Shown here one piece after another: positions 24,101-33,130 of a DNA stretch of 64,000 bases (position 1 is the stretch's first letter; each line of letters begins with the position of its first letter). The notes below the pieces were generated by a model. It saw nothing but the letters and a program-made list of their open reading frames with translations. It had not been told where the DNA came from and searched no databases. A program made the position numbers and the translations under genes. Source of the DNA: Corythucha ciliata (lineage: Eukaryota > Arthropoda > Insecta > Hemiptera > Tingidae); assembly GCA_038030265.1 (NCBI GenBank), contig CM075943.1:33542001-33606000 (forward strand), given 5' to 3'.

Positions 24101-26090
24101 GCTCATCATTTTTGCCATTGCAACAATTATTGCGTGTGCAGCAAGCTGTTTCTGAAAAAATTAGAAAATGGCAGATATCTCGGAAACAAAGCGGAATTTC
24201 GGAAAAGTGCAAATAGTCATTTCGATCAGAAATCAGTTGCCCCTTCACTGGTTTTTCTCTGTCCAGTCGCTTTTTGTAAACCCGTATATATACAGGGTGT
24301 TTCAGGAGGAATGTGCAATACTTTGCCATGTTGTAGTACGCACCTGGACGCACCAAAAATACCATATGAACATATGGTCGAAAGTGGTTACCTTACGAGA
24401 TATTGACATTTTCCTGTTTTTCACGCTTTCCGTGACTTTATTGCACAAAGAGCGGATTCACAGCTCGCAATCCAAGTTTAGACAAAAACTAATGACTGAT
24501 TCGGAAAGAGCAGAAACTTTCCTTCTCGAATCTGTCATTAGAATGGGGGTTCGGAGTTAATTTGAACATGTAAACTACATGCAAACACAGGAAAAATGAA
24601 ATGCCAAAAATAGCAGGTGAATTTCAAGGTGGCGTACGTCAGCTGTTTTATGGTCTCATGAGTGGCAAAATTGATGTAAACTTCTCCATTCGATGGCCTT
24701 TCGAAGGGAGTATTACAAACCGTAGGTGAAATTCACCTACGTTCCAAGTTTTTGTCTAAACTTGGATGGCGAGCTGTGAATCCGCTCTTTGTGTAAAAAA
24801 GTCACGGAGAGCGTGAAAAACAGGAAAATGCCGATATCTCGTAAGGTAACCACTTTCGACCATATGTTTATATGGTATTTTTGGTGCGTCCAGGTGCGTA
24901 CTACAACATGGCAAAGTATTGCGCATTCCTCCTGAAACACCTTGTATTTCTTTATAAATATTGGTTTATATATTTATATCTTTACGGCCGTTTTCTTGTT
25001 AGCACGATAACTCTCGTAGAAGTTAATTTAGCGGAACGCGGTTTGGCACAAAAATCAGTAGTCATAATACCCCGGTCGGTATTGAATTTTTTTTTATTGA
25101 GCCCAGTCGATTTTTTTCCAGGAGGTATTTTGCACCTTCTAGAGTTTCTAAGGCAATTATTCGCAAAAGGAAAACATCACTTCTCGGGCGGAGAAATATT
25201 TCTAGTGGTTTTAGCCATTCTATTCGAACAGACAAGTTGGAAAACCCCGCACTATTCACTTAGCCATCGTCTTCTTCTCGGCACTCTATGCGTCGGCTTT
25301 CTATTGACGAGCTCCCTGTACAAGATCTTCCTTCAGAGCTACACAGTTCGACCACCGATTGCGTCGCACGTGCGAACTTTCGATGATCTCATTGAATTCA
25401 ACTACTCGGTCGCTGTGTCGGACACGAATATGAATGCGTTGAAAGATTCAAACGTTTCACGGCTTAAGCGAATCAAATCGTGGAAGTCGAGCACGCTTGG
25501 ATCGTTGAAAACTTTGGAGAACTTGAACAGTAAAAGAAATTTCGCTTTTTTGGAGAGGGACTGTTTCGTAGAAGTAAGCTGAAATATTTTACTAAAGTAA
25601 TTTTACATTATTGTATCCATTCACTCACTCAGTATTTGCTTCGAAACGGCACATTAAGAATTCACGCTCTCGAAGGTAACGAGATTGACAGCTTGTCAGT
25701 GTCCATGGTCATGCCAAAAGGATCTGAATATACGGAAAAAGTAGAAACATTGCTAACCAGAACAATTGAAAGTGGTATTTATGGGAAATGGTAAGTTTCA
25801 GTTCGCAGTATACTTTCATTTTCCACGCAAAATGTTTCGATTTTTCCCTGTGCAGGATGTCGGACATAGTAGGGTGGAATCACGCTCAAGTGCCCTTTGA
25901 GCCAAGAACTTTGGGCTTGGTCGATTTATGGGCAGTTTTCATCCTGTTAATTATTGGCAACTTTTTGGCTTTTTTGGTTCTTTTCGCCGAAATAGTGGTA
26001 CATCGACTTAGAACGGAATGGGATTTAAAAGAGTCGAAGCGTTTAGTTCAACGCAGGACCAAAGGACGACCGTTCATTTGGTTGAATTAA
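17681..26090 (+). CDS. Divergent ionotropic receptor (IR), six exons
   Basis: Six exons (17681-18151, 18214-18393, 22927-23335, 25122-25573, 25633-25790, 25856-26090) join in consistent phase (0,0,1,0,2) with GT/AG at every junction, giving 634 residues. Residues 1-20 (MFKDFLCTMLITHFMIFLLF) look like a signal peptide. The order is as in IRs: an N-terminal part, ligand-binding half S1 (GCVFRVSTRESPPF onward), M1 at about 341-362, a pore loop with AILFEQTSW near 385-393, M3 at about 403-424, S2 ending in ESGIYGKW, M4 at about 578-605, and a short basic tail. IRs are iGluR-related cation channels for odours, tastes, humidity or temperature. M3 lacks the iGluR SYTANLAAF signature, so this is a divergent member; ligand and subtype cannot be assigned. 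Length is normal for the family. Introns 2 and 3 (4533 and 1786 bp) are filled with repeats. Confidence 0.92.
18214..18393 (+). CDS. IR exon 2
   Basis: The acceptor is TTCTTCAG|GTTTAC and the donor CCTGTG|GTGAGT. Its 60 codons contain FCGKKVRVINCSDCSAIEKG. Intron 1 is only 62 bp. Confidence 0.85.
18460..19800. repeat. Long degenerate tandem array (GCGCC-AAAATGGC type)
   Basis: Around 40 loosely related units of about 30-35 bp pair a phrase like CTATTCGCGCC with AAAATGGCAAAACTGA. Examples are at 19133-19155, 19330-19370 and 19670-19700. Units are too diverged to align exactly, yet the alternation persists for 1.3 kb inside the receptor intron. Confidence 0.65.
20325..21240 (-). repeat. Dispersed repeat R1, copy C
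   Basis: Same orientation as copy B, from TTCGCTCCGGCAGCTGGCGG to GTTCTGAAACGTGAAAAAAACATGACATG. It keeps the site that is interrupted in copy B and is itself interrupted by the MITE at 20546-20682, where copy B is empty (CCGTATAATAAACGTG). Confidence 0.8.
20546..20682. mobile_element. Harbinger-type MITE, family M1, copy 2
   Basis: A 137-bp element with AGGCCCGTTCACAAGCTCTA at one end and its near-complement (one change, GAACAGGCCT) at the other, flanked by TAA on both sides (20543-20545, 20683-20685). Confidence 0.85.
22130..22560. repeat. Degenerate tandem array in IR intron 2
   Basis: Phrases such as CAATTTTGTGGGGC, GAAATTGGCTTTTAGAGTG and GCGAAATTGATTTCTTGAAG recur every 35-45 bp. Confidence 0.6.
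22927..23335 (+). CDS. IR exon 3 (S1 lobe and start of M1)
   Basis: The acceptor is TTTTCTTTTATAG|GAC and the donor ATAGCAG|GTTAGT, ending in phase 1. It begins DLSGCVFRVSTRESPPF, the typical start of the IR ligand-binding domain, and ends in WKLWLMVFLTVFIA, the first half of M1. Confidence 0.9.
23671..24284. mobile_element. Foldback MITE, TA target, family M3
   Basis: A 614-bp element flanked by TA. Long inverted arms (about 215 bp) begin CAGGTTGTACAAAAAGCGAC and end with the complement of CGGGTTTACAAAAAGCGAC. The open frames in the two arms are mirror images, including ISDRNDYLHFSEIPLCF-like readings, and reflect the inverted repeat and not a gene. Confidence 0.85.
24293..24944. mobile_element. 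Foldback MITE, TA target, CAGGGTGTTTC family
   Basis: A 652-bp element flanked by TA (24291-24292, 24945-24946), with inverted arms of about 195 bp starting CAGGGTGTTTCAGGAGGAAT. The termini match those of the larger element at 33131-34590. CAGGGTG ends at TA sites are common among Tc1/mariner-type MITEs of arthropods. Confidence 0.85.
25122..25573 (+). CDS. IR exon 4 (M1 end, pore, M3, start of S2)
   Basis: The acceptor TTTTTTTCCAG|GAGG completes the split glycine codon from exon 3; the donor is GTAGAA|GTAAGC. It encodes the second half of M1, the pore loop (GGEIFLVVLAILFEQTSW), M3 (RLLLGTLCVGFLLTSSLYKI) and the first part of S2. Confidence 0.9.
25633..25790 (+). CDS. IR exon 5 (S2 lobe)
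   Basis: The acceptor is CACTCACTCAG|TATTTG and the donor GGGAAATG|GTAAGT, ending in phase 2. It contains MVMPKGSEYTEKV and ends ESGIYGK, the conserved S2 segment before M4. Confidence 0.9.
25856..26090 (+). CDS. IR exon 6 (M4 and C-terminus)
   Basis: The acceptor is TTCCCTGTGCAG|GATG, whose first G completes the tryptophan of GKW. It encodes M4 (LWAVFILLIIGNFLAFLVLF) and a basic cytoplasmic tail ending RPFIWLN, with stop at 26088-26090. ATTAAA at about 26093 could be a weak poly(A) signal. Confidence 0.9.
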
Positions 26091-26093
26091 ACA

Positions 26094-27077
26094 TTAAACG
26101 AAGGACGAATTCGCTAACATATCAATTAATTATAAATGGTTAGAAAATAGTACACACCAATGATCCTAAGAATAGAGTTTAGAATAAGGTAGATAGGGCT
26201 TAAATAATGTAAACAACCATGCTAGTTAGTTATAAGTGGTCTTTCAACTGAGTGACGGGGGGTTCACTTTTTTCTCTTCCTGTTAGTCGAAACTATCTAG
26301 TTATTTGGCTGAAGTGAGAACGAGAGAGGGGTGGGAGCCGAGTCGGAAAATTTCAAAGGAAAAAATACAAGGATCTATTTAGTAACATGACCGATACTGA
26401 CAGAAGGCAGACTTAAACACGTAAAATGCAGGGCAGCTTGCCCTTACTCCCTTCCTCTTGGGGGGGCTTGCTTGTTTTTCTCTCTCGTTTCGTTGAATTA
26501 AAATGTTGCCCTCGAGGGAATTAAACAAACAACGGGGAGAAGTGAACGTGACGAACGCTTTTTCTTACACGGAATCGCGCGTTTATTGCAGCGAAAGCAA
26601 ACTCTGCACCACCTGGTTCCCCACCCTTCACCACCGTAATCACTATGCATAGGTCTGCGGGACTCGAAAGAGGGCATAGTCATACACGATGAAACTGCCC
26701 CAACTAATTACGGGAAAAAGCAATCCGATCTTTTTTGGGCACAAATTAAGGCTCATTAGTATAAGGGGAGGGGGAGGGTATTCTATTACACCACCCTTTC
26801 TATTACTTCTTTTTTCTAATCTTACTATACACTCATGTCGTTCAGTGCCTTACATAAAGCGCTGATTCAATCACTCAATCTGCCCGCAATCACCATTCCT
26901 TTACTTTATTAAGGAAATGCTTTATTGAAAACTAGGGGTGTGGTCTGTTTGTTATTAATTGATATCGAAATAAAATATTTATTTATTTATCGCCAAACAC
27001 AATAATTATAATCTCTTTGAAGCGGCGACATTGTGGGGTTAGGATGTCGAATGAATGCGCCTTGTAAGGTCCTAATT
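26094..27077. other. Intergenic DNA downstream of the receptor
   Basis: AT-rich with a few G-runs. The minus-strand frame at 26498-26683 has no support. Nothing else is recognised. Confidence 0.45.
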
Positions 27078-27492
27078 AGAAGCGTGCGTCTCTTATCTTT
27101 CGGAAGGCATTCGTGTTATCAGTTCAGTGTTTTCTCTGTGAGAAGTGGAATAAATTTCAAGTTTTTCTTGCTTTTTCTACGAACAAGGTAATTTTGAAAG
27201 TTGAGGCATATCATGGGAGAATTCCGAGTCCACGGCTGAACTTGGGTCGAACCCTCCGACGAGGGCCCACAGCTCTCCGAGCCTCTCCTTCACTTCAACT
27301 ATCATCTAGAAGTTAAAAATGTGTTAATTTAATTCTACAACTAGCATTCAATAAACCATAAAAGTATACGATTTCAAAATTACCTTGTTCCTAGAAAAAG
27401 CGAGAAAAACTTAAAATTTATTCCACTTCTCACGAGAAAACACTGAACTGATAACACGAATGCCTTCCGAAAGATAAGAGACGCACGCTTCT
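27078..27492. mobile_element. Foldback MITE, family M4, copy 1
   Basis: A 415-bp element with inverted arms of about 145 bp beginning AGAAGCGTGCGTCTCTTATC, flanked by AATT on the left and AATG on the right. It is nearly identical to 50086-50501, so both moved recently. Confidence 0.85.
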
Positions 27493-27950
27493 AATGGGGA
27501 ACTTGCATGAATCTCAGATTGGGTAGAAAAGCATACCGGTGATTTGACCCGTGAACTGAAGGATAACAACGGAAGTTGCAACCCGATTGGTGCGTTTTAA
27601 GATTTTTAAAAAAGGTTCAAAGTTCTTCAGAAGAGGATGGATGGTGCGAGGGGAAATGACGTAAATACTTACTTGTGAAGCATTTCAGGGAACTCTAAAA
27701 TTGTTTGTTTACAAATAACATGAAAAATGTCCCCCCATTAAACTCGTCTAACCCCCTCTTCACCGCATCATCCATTTCAATAAGTAAGTTTTTACGTAAT
27801 CGAACCCCCACTCAAAATTTTTAAAAATTCCCTAAAAAAGCATCATTGACTGATTTCAAAGTTTAATGTGAGCAATAGACTTGTGGAAGAGCCCTCTTTA
27901 AGCAACACCAACTTTTGAAAAATGTGCAAGTTTCCCATTGTGTTTTGCTT
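27493..27950. repeat. Dispersed repeat R2, copy 2 (foldback-like)
   Basis: It starts ATGGGGAACTTGCA and ends, inverted, TGCAAGTTTCCCATTGTG. The right half is the reverse complement of 13363-13560. An inner pair (GGATGGATGGTGCGAGG against CGCATCATCCATTTC) also folds back. Confidence 0.65.
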
Positions 27951-27962
27951 TATTCACAGTTA

Positions 27963-28098
27963 GGCCTGTTCACAAGCTCTATGTTTGCGTTGTGTGGAGT
28001 CTACGCAGCCAAACAAATTTATTCCCTCGAAAAATGAAGCATTTCGATAGGTTGCATACACACCACTCAAAGAAAACATAGAGATTGTGAACGGGCCT
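27963..28098. mobile_element. Harbinger-type MITE, family M1, copy 3
   Basis: Inverted ends GGCCTGTTCACAAGCTCTATG and the complement ending GTGAACGGGCCT, flanked by TTA on both sides. The interior matches copies 1 and 2 (CCCTCGAAAAATGAAGCATTT). Confidence 0.8.
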
Positions 28099-28100
28099 TT

Positions 28101-29109
28101 AAAACCGTTGACGGAGTGCAATGCACGATAGATTTGATTAAGAAAGGTCAGTTGATTTTTATTAATATTGCCATCTTCATAAATACACCAGCGCTCATGT
28201 GACGACTAAGTGAAACGACCTCCTGGGGTATCCTTCAATAGACGAGTTCCATACATGCGCCATGGAGCTAAGATAACCGCTGAGGTACCTACCGTGAAGC
28301 AGGTTATTAACCCAGCTCCGCTCACTGTCAATATTATTCTCAAAACTTTGTGTTTTTCTGTCTTTGATTCTTTAGTTTTTTACTGTTGTTTTTGAAAGTG
28401 ACCTTTCCGGCGGACCCAAGCACCGCGCCCAAATCGGACGCCCGGGGATTTGTAGCTCGTTCACCTCTCAACTACCCCAAACACGCAGCAGAAATAAAAA
28501 TTCTTCAAGCCGACCTGTCTTCTACATCTTTTTATTGCCTGGACTAGTAACTTCTTAGGGTATCTTTAGGGCCTGTGTATTCGGTATTAGTCAGGATAAT
28601 AAGGACAATTGCCGTCATACTCAGTTGTTAAGGGATGGGAGTTCCCAGCCAGAATTAAGAATTATCCCTCAACCCGGTCGTTTGAAACAAATTACACTAC
28701 TCGTTATGGTTCCCAGCGTTATTTTATTTTAATCGATCAGGATCATGCCCGCTCATTTTTTTGAAAACGATATTGGACATAATAATCTGAGAGAATGCGC
28801 TCGAATTCAGTAATTCACCAACCAAGCCGGACCAATGTGCTGCTCGCTACTTACGAGTTATTAATTAATACGCTAACAAAAAGACGCCTTAACATTTCGC
28901 TCCAGCGGTTCAGTTGAGTCTCAGAATCAAAAAACAAGTGACTTCACGTATATTTAGCGACGGTTACGTTCCGTCATTATAACGACTTCAGTTTTGCCGC
29001 CAGTTCTTTAGCCACGACGTAAGTCTCAAATGAGGTCGCCAGAAGACGAATGACTGGACAGCTAATACGTGCGAAGGGAAAGCCATCACGAGGACGTTCC
29101 GGGGGCCGA
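28101..29109. other. Intergenic or 3' flanking DNA
   Basis: No repeat ends or exons are recognised. The final part should include the 3' UTR of the minus-strand gene ending at 29110. Confidence 0.4.
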
Positions 29110-29670
29110 TTAGGTGACGAATTCGAACAATTCTGTACAACCGACTGGGTTGTGTGTCAATCGTCCCTTTCCGGGACTTGCAGCAACCTCGAATGGTCTC
29201 GTGACTTGCTCTTCAACTTGCTCCAATTTCGAGTGCCGCAATTTCTAGTGTTCGAGATCAAATGCAGCTTGTGGGCCAATATTTCTAGGAATTGACGTAA
29301 GAACGCTGTAAATTCGTAAATGCAACTGAGAGTTACCGGGATACCTGGGTGCTATTGCTGTGTGGACCCCTAGCAATATTTTGAAGAACGCACATACAAG
29401 GATGAAGTATTGTGGGAACGTCATTCGAAGATGCTGCTGGATTTCCATTCGTCATACGAGTGCCCCGAGTACTTTAAAAAACCAAACAACAAAAACCATC
29501 AATTTCGGTACAGAAGTTTGGCTCAGTGCACTCACCAGTAGCATCTTGTTCAAGTGGCTCCGAAACCTGTTGAGCGGCGTCTCACGGTGCAAGTTCTCCA
29601 ACCGTGCGTGCTCCTGCTTGACGAATCCGCCCTTCCGGTGACATCTTTCCATCCAATTCAAGCACAGGCA
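29110..29670 (-). CDS. Last two exons of an unrecognised gene (partial)
   Basis: On the minus strand an open segment (about 29670 or higher, down to 29536) ends ATGCTACTG|GTGAGT in phase 0. The next exon, 29244-29110, follows the acceptor GAACACTAG and stays in frame for 44 codons to TAA. Codons in the first exon end strongly in G or C, unlike the surrounding AT-rich DNA, which argues for a real gene. The protein reads LNWMERCHRKGGFVKQEHAR then NRFRSHLNKMLL, joining KLRHSKLEQVEEQVTRPFEV and ending CTELFEFVT. The charged leucine-spaced stretch could form a helix or coiled coil. I do not recognise the family. The 5' boundary of the upstream exon is uncertain because an A-rich stretch (encoding lysines) precedes it. 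Earlier exons were not found. Confidence 0.5.
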
Positions 29671-30480
29671 CTTTTCACAAAGTTTCTTTTTTTTTTTTCT
29701 TTTTCTTAATATCGTCCCAGTCCAACACATTGCAAAGTAGTGAAAGGCTGGATTGAGGGAACGGATAACATTTCCCCGTCACGTAATACCTGGGCTCCCC
29801 GGTCTCGGATCGCTTTTACAGTTACCAAAACAACAGTGAATGCAACAGTGAACAGTGATGTTTTTTTTATGGAGTACTAAATAATCACGTAAAGAAAAAG
29901 AACGTAACAATAAGTTCTGCTATGAAAATAGCAAACATTCCCAGGATCGTCTCAAAACACAGAGGAAACTGGAGATCTGTGGTTAATAACCTGCATTTTT
30001 TAAACAATAAATTAACCTCGAGGTCACGCATGCGCCTGTTCAGTTTATATTCTGGAACTCGTCTATTTTCAATGCGTCGGGGAAGTTTCGACTCATAATA
30101 AACCTTATCGCCTTATCATCAACCCCTAGGACAGTTTGACATTATTGATACAAATCCCACGTTTTAAGGCAGTTCAGTGTTTTTCACATATTTTTTAAGT
30201 TTCTCTACGTAATAATTAGTGTCGGGAAGACCTAATTCGCAATCGACAGGGGCTAGTTGATTTTTTAAATCCGTCCGGCTTCAGATGAATATTATTTTCC
30301 TCACCTCTCTCTAGAATTCTAGATAACCAAAATGTCTTTTTACTCCGGCGCAGCTCACAGCAAAAACACTTCGTGTAGTCAAATTACATCGTTTATTTAA
30401 GAGTTGATTATAATAAATTATGCCTTTGAAGTCATAAGAGACTAATGAATTATTATGCCGGAAGTGTGGGAGCATCCATC
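29671..30480. other. Unassigned DNA upstream of the minus-strand exons
   Basis: It may be intronic to the minus-strand gene. A plausible acceptor (TTCCCTCAATCCAG on the minus strand, near 29745) would extend the upstream exon through the lysine-rich stretch. No other coding signal is seen. Confidence 0.35.
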
Positions 30481-30520
30481 AATTTGATGAAAAAAGAAAG
30501 CTCAACTCCCACTAAAAAAT

Positions 30521-30573
30521 GTTTTATTTCGTGACCGCGGTTTCAGCTTAACGCCATCTTCAAACGAGCCAAC
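30521..30573 (-). ncRNA. Hammerhead ribozyme-like motif, minus arm
   Basis: Mirror copy of the motif at 30622-30674 in the left arm, with the same core and the same C3-to-U change. That both arms share the change shows that the arms were copied from each other after the mutation. Confidence 0.45.
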
Positions 30574-30621
30574 GAAAAAACAACAACTGATTGTTGTTGT
30601 GTTTGCAGTTGTTGTTTTTTC

Positions 30622-30674
30622 GTTGGCTCGTTTGAAGATGGCGTTAAGCTGAAACCGCGGTCACGAAATAAAAC
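30622..30674 (+). ncRNA. Hammerhead ribozyme-like motif, plus arm
   Basis: The core TTGAAGA (30632-30638) corresponds to CUGANGA with C3 changed to U. Stem II can form GGC/GCU around GUUAA. GAAA is at 30651-30654, followed by the self-complementary stem III ACCGCGGU (30654-30661) and C30662, a GUC cleavage triplet. Stem I pairs UCGU (30628-30631) with ACGA (30663-30666), and further out GUU can pair with AAC. AATAAAA starts a few bases after the cleavage site, as in the 5.8-kb motif. The C3 change and the loose closing of stem II would probably reduce activity. Confidence 0.5.
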
Positions 30675-30714
30675 ATTTTTTAGTGGGAGTTGAGCTTTCT
30701 TTTCTCATCAAATT

Positions 30715-32427
30715 CATAAGAGACGTGTTCGACACATTTACACCCTCCAGAGACCACCGTCAAAAGCACACGAATGTCTGGTTTGGTTTCTTCCGGGATT
30801 AGTCGATATTGATGACTTGCGGGTGACAAGCAAACTCGAGACACAGGGTACGGTGTACAGCACTTGTGAAACTGTGAGTATCACCATCACCCATGAAAAC
30901 TTATTTTCTGGCCGTTGAGCTCACTACACTGTTTGTGTTTTTTTAAAGTTTTTGGTGGATTTCAGTGTTCGGTGTGCCAGAAACGACTGCCCTTTCTTCT
31001 TTGACATATTCGTATTCAATTCAGCCGCTACAGTTTTTCTGCGATGACTGAAATCTACAACGACAATCGTAGAACAATATCAACATGTTTTTTTTTTAAG
31101 CTGGCTTCTCCTTCTTTGTGAGCCTTTACTTCGCCGGGCACCAAGTTCACGAGCCATTTTTCTAATCTCCGAAAAAATAAATAAATAAAAAGGCGAGGGA
31201 CTATTCACTTTAACCAACACAAAAAATATCTAAACGAAACGGCAGAAGTTGGAGACTAGACTCCTCCTTACTTCTTCTAAACAATGGAAGGGGGTGAGGT
31301 GGGTTCTAACCTTCTTACTTGTTATGAGTCGAATAACCTTTGAAAAACCGAACCTCGCTTCCCCATCGTATTGGATTTACTTCAATAATTTTCTTTCTCA
31401 CTACCACAACCAACAAAACAAAACAAGGCAAGTGACGCCGGTCAGATGTTACCCCAGATTGTTAGTTCATATTAGCTCGGCAAGAGCGCTGCTTTATTTA
31501 TGAAAGATGTGTTATGTACTTATTCAATACTTATCTTACTATACTTATTAATTAAACTTACTAAATTATATTATTAAAGCTTCGCCTTGTTCTAGGTACG
31601 TTGAACAAGTGACCTGCCCCAACATGTTCAAAATCTGAAGCCTCGCTCTTTTTTTCGTGGTTGCGTTCAAATATGGTTCAAATGCCTCAGCAGGGTTGTT
31701 AAAAAACATGTTTTTTTGTCTATTTTGAACAAAAAAATTATGTTAATGTTTAAACCTTGTTTTTTTTTAAAACACCCTTTTGAATTATTTGTTGTTAACT
31801 CTTAAAAACATGTTTTTAAACAGCAATTTAAAAATAAAAACTGTTTCGTACTAAAAGCATTCGATATTTTGCTGACAACTATCAGGATTAGCGCGTAGTA
31901 GAAAATGATCCAACATGTCCGCTCAAGAGTCACACTGGTGCGGGTTGTAGATTCCGCATGCTGCGAAATAAAATCCGTACTCGAGGCTAGAAATTTGCCG
32001 CATGGACGGGAATGTGGAAACCACGAATGCACAAACACTTATAGGCCTGTCGTACTTGTGCGGTGCGGCATTCGATCGCTCTCATTGAGCAACACCCGTC
32101 CATTTAGTTTTGGATAAGGGAGGTGATACATATGAGGATAGGCGAGAAGATGAAAACGCGGTTAAATGTTTGGACCGACACTCGGTAATTATTTGAGAAG
32201 CTTGTCATGTAAAGCAAGAAAATAAAGTTCATTTTTTAGGGACGCACTGCGTACCTTCGCCTTCGTGGACGTTCAGGTAGAAACCCAGCAGCTTCAGCAA
32301 TTTCAACACAGGCACAAGTATGCCTACACGCCTAGACTATTGATTATTAATGAATGGAATTTTAGTGATGAAACGAAATAACAAAATGTAACTTACGTAC
32401 TAACCCTTAAGTCGCCAATGTCCGTTA
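30715..32427. other. Unassigned DNA with a possible exon pair
   Basis: Near its left end, plus-strand 30751-30873 and 30966-31004 behave like two exons (see findings). From about 31660 to 31850 there are clustered GTTTTTAA/ACATGTTTTT phrases. The rest shows no gene or element end. Confidence 0.35.
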
Positions 32428-32621
32428 AAAGCCTCGATTACACGGGGCTAGTTTACAAGCTAAAAGCCAGCGAGTTCGCTAGCCGCTTGTAAACTCGCCC
32501 CGTGTCATCGTCTTTGTTCACTATCCGATTGTAAAAAAGCTTCGAAAAAATAAAAAGACTGGCTAATTTACTCGCCACTCGCTGGCTTTTAGCTTGTAAA
32601 CTAGCCCCGTGTAATCGAGGC
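32428..32621. mobile_element. MITE, family M5 (CCTCGATTACACGGGGC)
   Basis: About 194 bp with inverted ends GCCTCGATTACACGGGGCTA (32431) and its exact complement (to 32621). TTA occurs at both borders (32425-32427 and 32622-32624), with two or three extra A on the left. Interior copies of TTTACAAGCTAAAAGCCAGC extend the inverted arms to about 45 bp. Confidence 0.75.
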
Positions 32622-32624
32622 TTA

Positions 32625-33130
32625 GTGACCCGGATTTTTCATTCGGTGGGCTCCCGGACTATAAGGGTTTAAACGATTTTGTATTAAAAATTCTAAATTC
32701 TGATTGAGGTTTGAGCTCTTAAGCTCAGCTTAGTGTTAAACGGAACTTTGAACCCATGTGGTCAACGCGAGCCCAGGCCTAATTACCCTTCCTTTTAGAG
32801 AAAGAAAATGCCTTGCACGAAATTTTATAGTCTAGTCAACAAATGCCAAAAATAGGGGTCTAGACGGAAAGTCAAAACGTACAAAAACTAACTGCGGTAG
32901 GTTGTTTGGTGTGCCTAGAGGTATGACATATTAAAACTCCTTTGCCCTAGTGATGGCGCAAGGGGTGGAGAGGGAGGGGCAAAGGTCTCTTATTTTGGTT
33001 TTAGGACTTTACCTCAGAAGGGATTGGTTTTTTACAACATGTATGCGTATAAAAAATTATAGCTCACACAATGTCATACATATTTTATTCTGACGGGTTT
33101 TGACCGTCTGATATAACCGTTAGTAAGATA
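32625..33130. other. Intergenic DNA, nothing recognised
   Basis: AT-rich sequence with G-rich patches near 32950; no coding or element signal. Confidence 0.4.

Larger units (their letters stand above)
23541..25085 (+). repeat. Dispersed repeat R1, copy D (split)
   Basis: Same orientation as copy A. The left part (23541-23670) runs from AGTGCATTTCATTTATGTC to GGAATTCATATATATA and the right part (24950-25085) from TATAAATATTGGTTTATA to CCCCGGTCGGTATTG. The interruption is at the AT-rich site ATATATA present in copy A. Confidence 0.8.
23336..25121. other. IR intron 3, nested transposons
   Basis: R1 copy D occupies 23541-25085 and is split by two TA-flanked foldback elements placed almost head to tail (23671-24284 and 24293-24944). 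Only about 200 bp at the 5' side and 35 bp before the acceptor lie outside recognised repeats. Confidence 0.75.
30481..30714. repeat. Near-perfect 100-bp inverted repeat
   Basis: Arms from AATTTGATGA (30481) to the complement ending at 30714 differ by about one base (GAAAAAAG against GAGAAAAG), around a short centre CAACTGATTGTTGTTGTGTTTGCAG-like loop. Each arm contains a hammerhead-like core. The sequence is unrelated to the palindrome at 5657-5932 but has the same architecture. Confidence 0.9.

Noticed and set aside
23600..24560. Several open frames of 95-130 residues with near-identical translations
   Set aside because: They are mirror readings of the inverted arms of two foldback elements, not genes.
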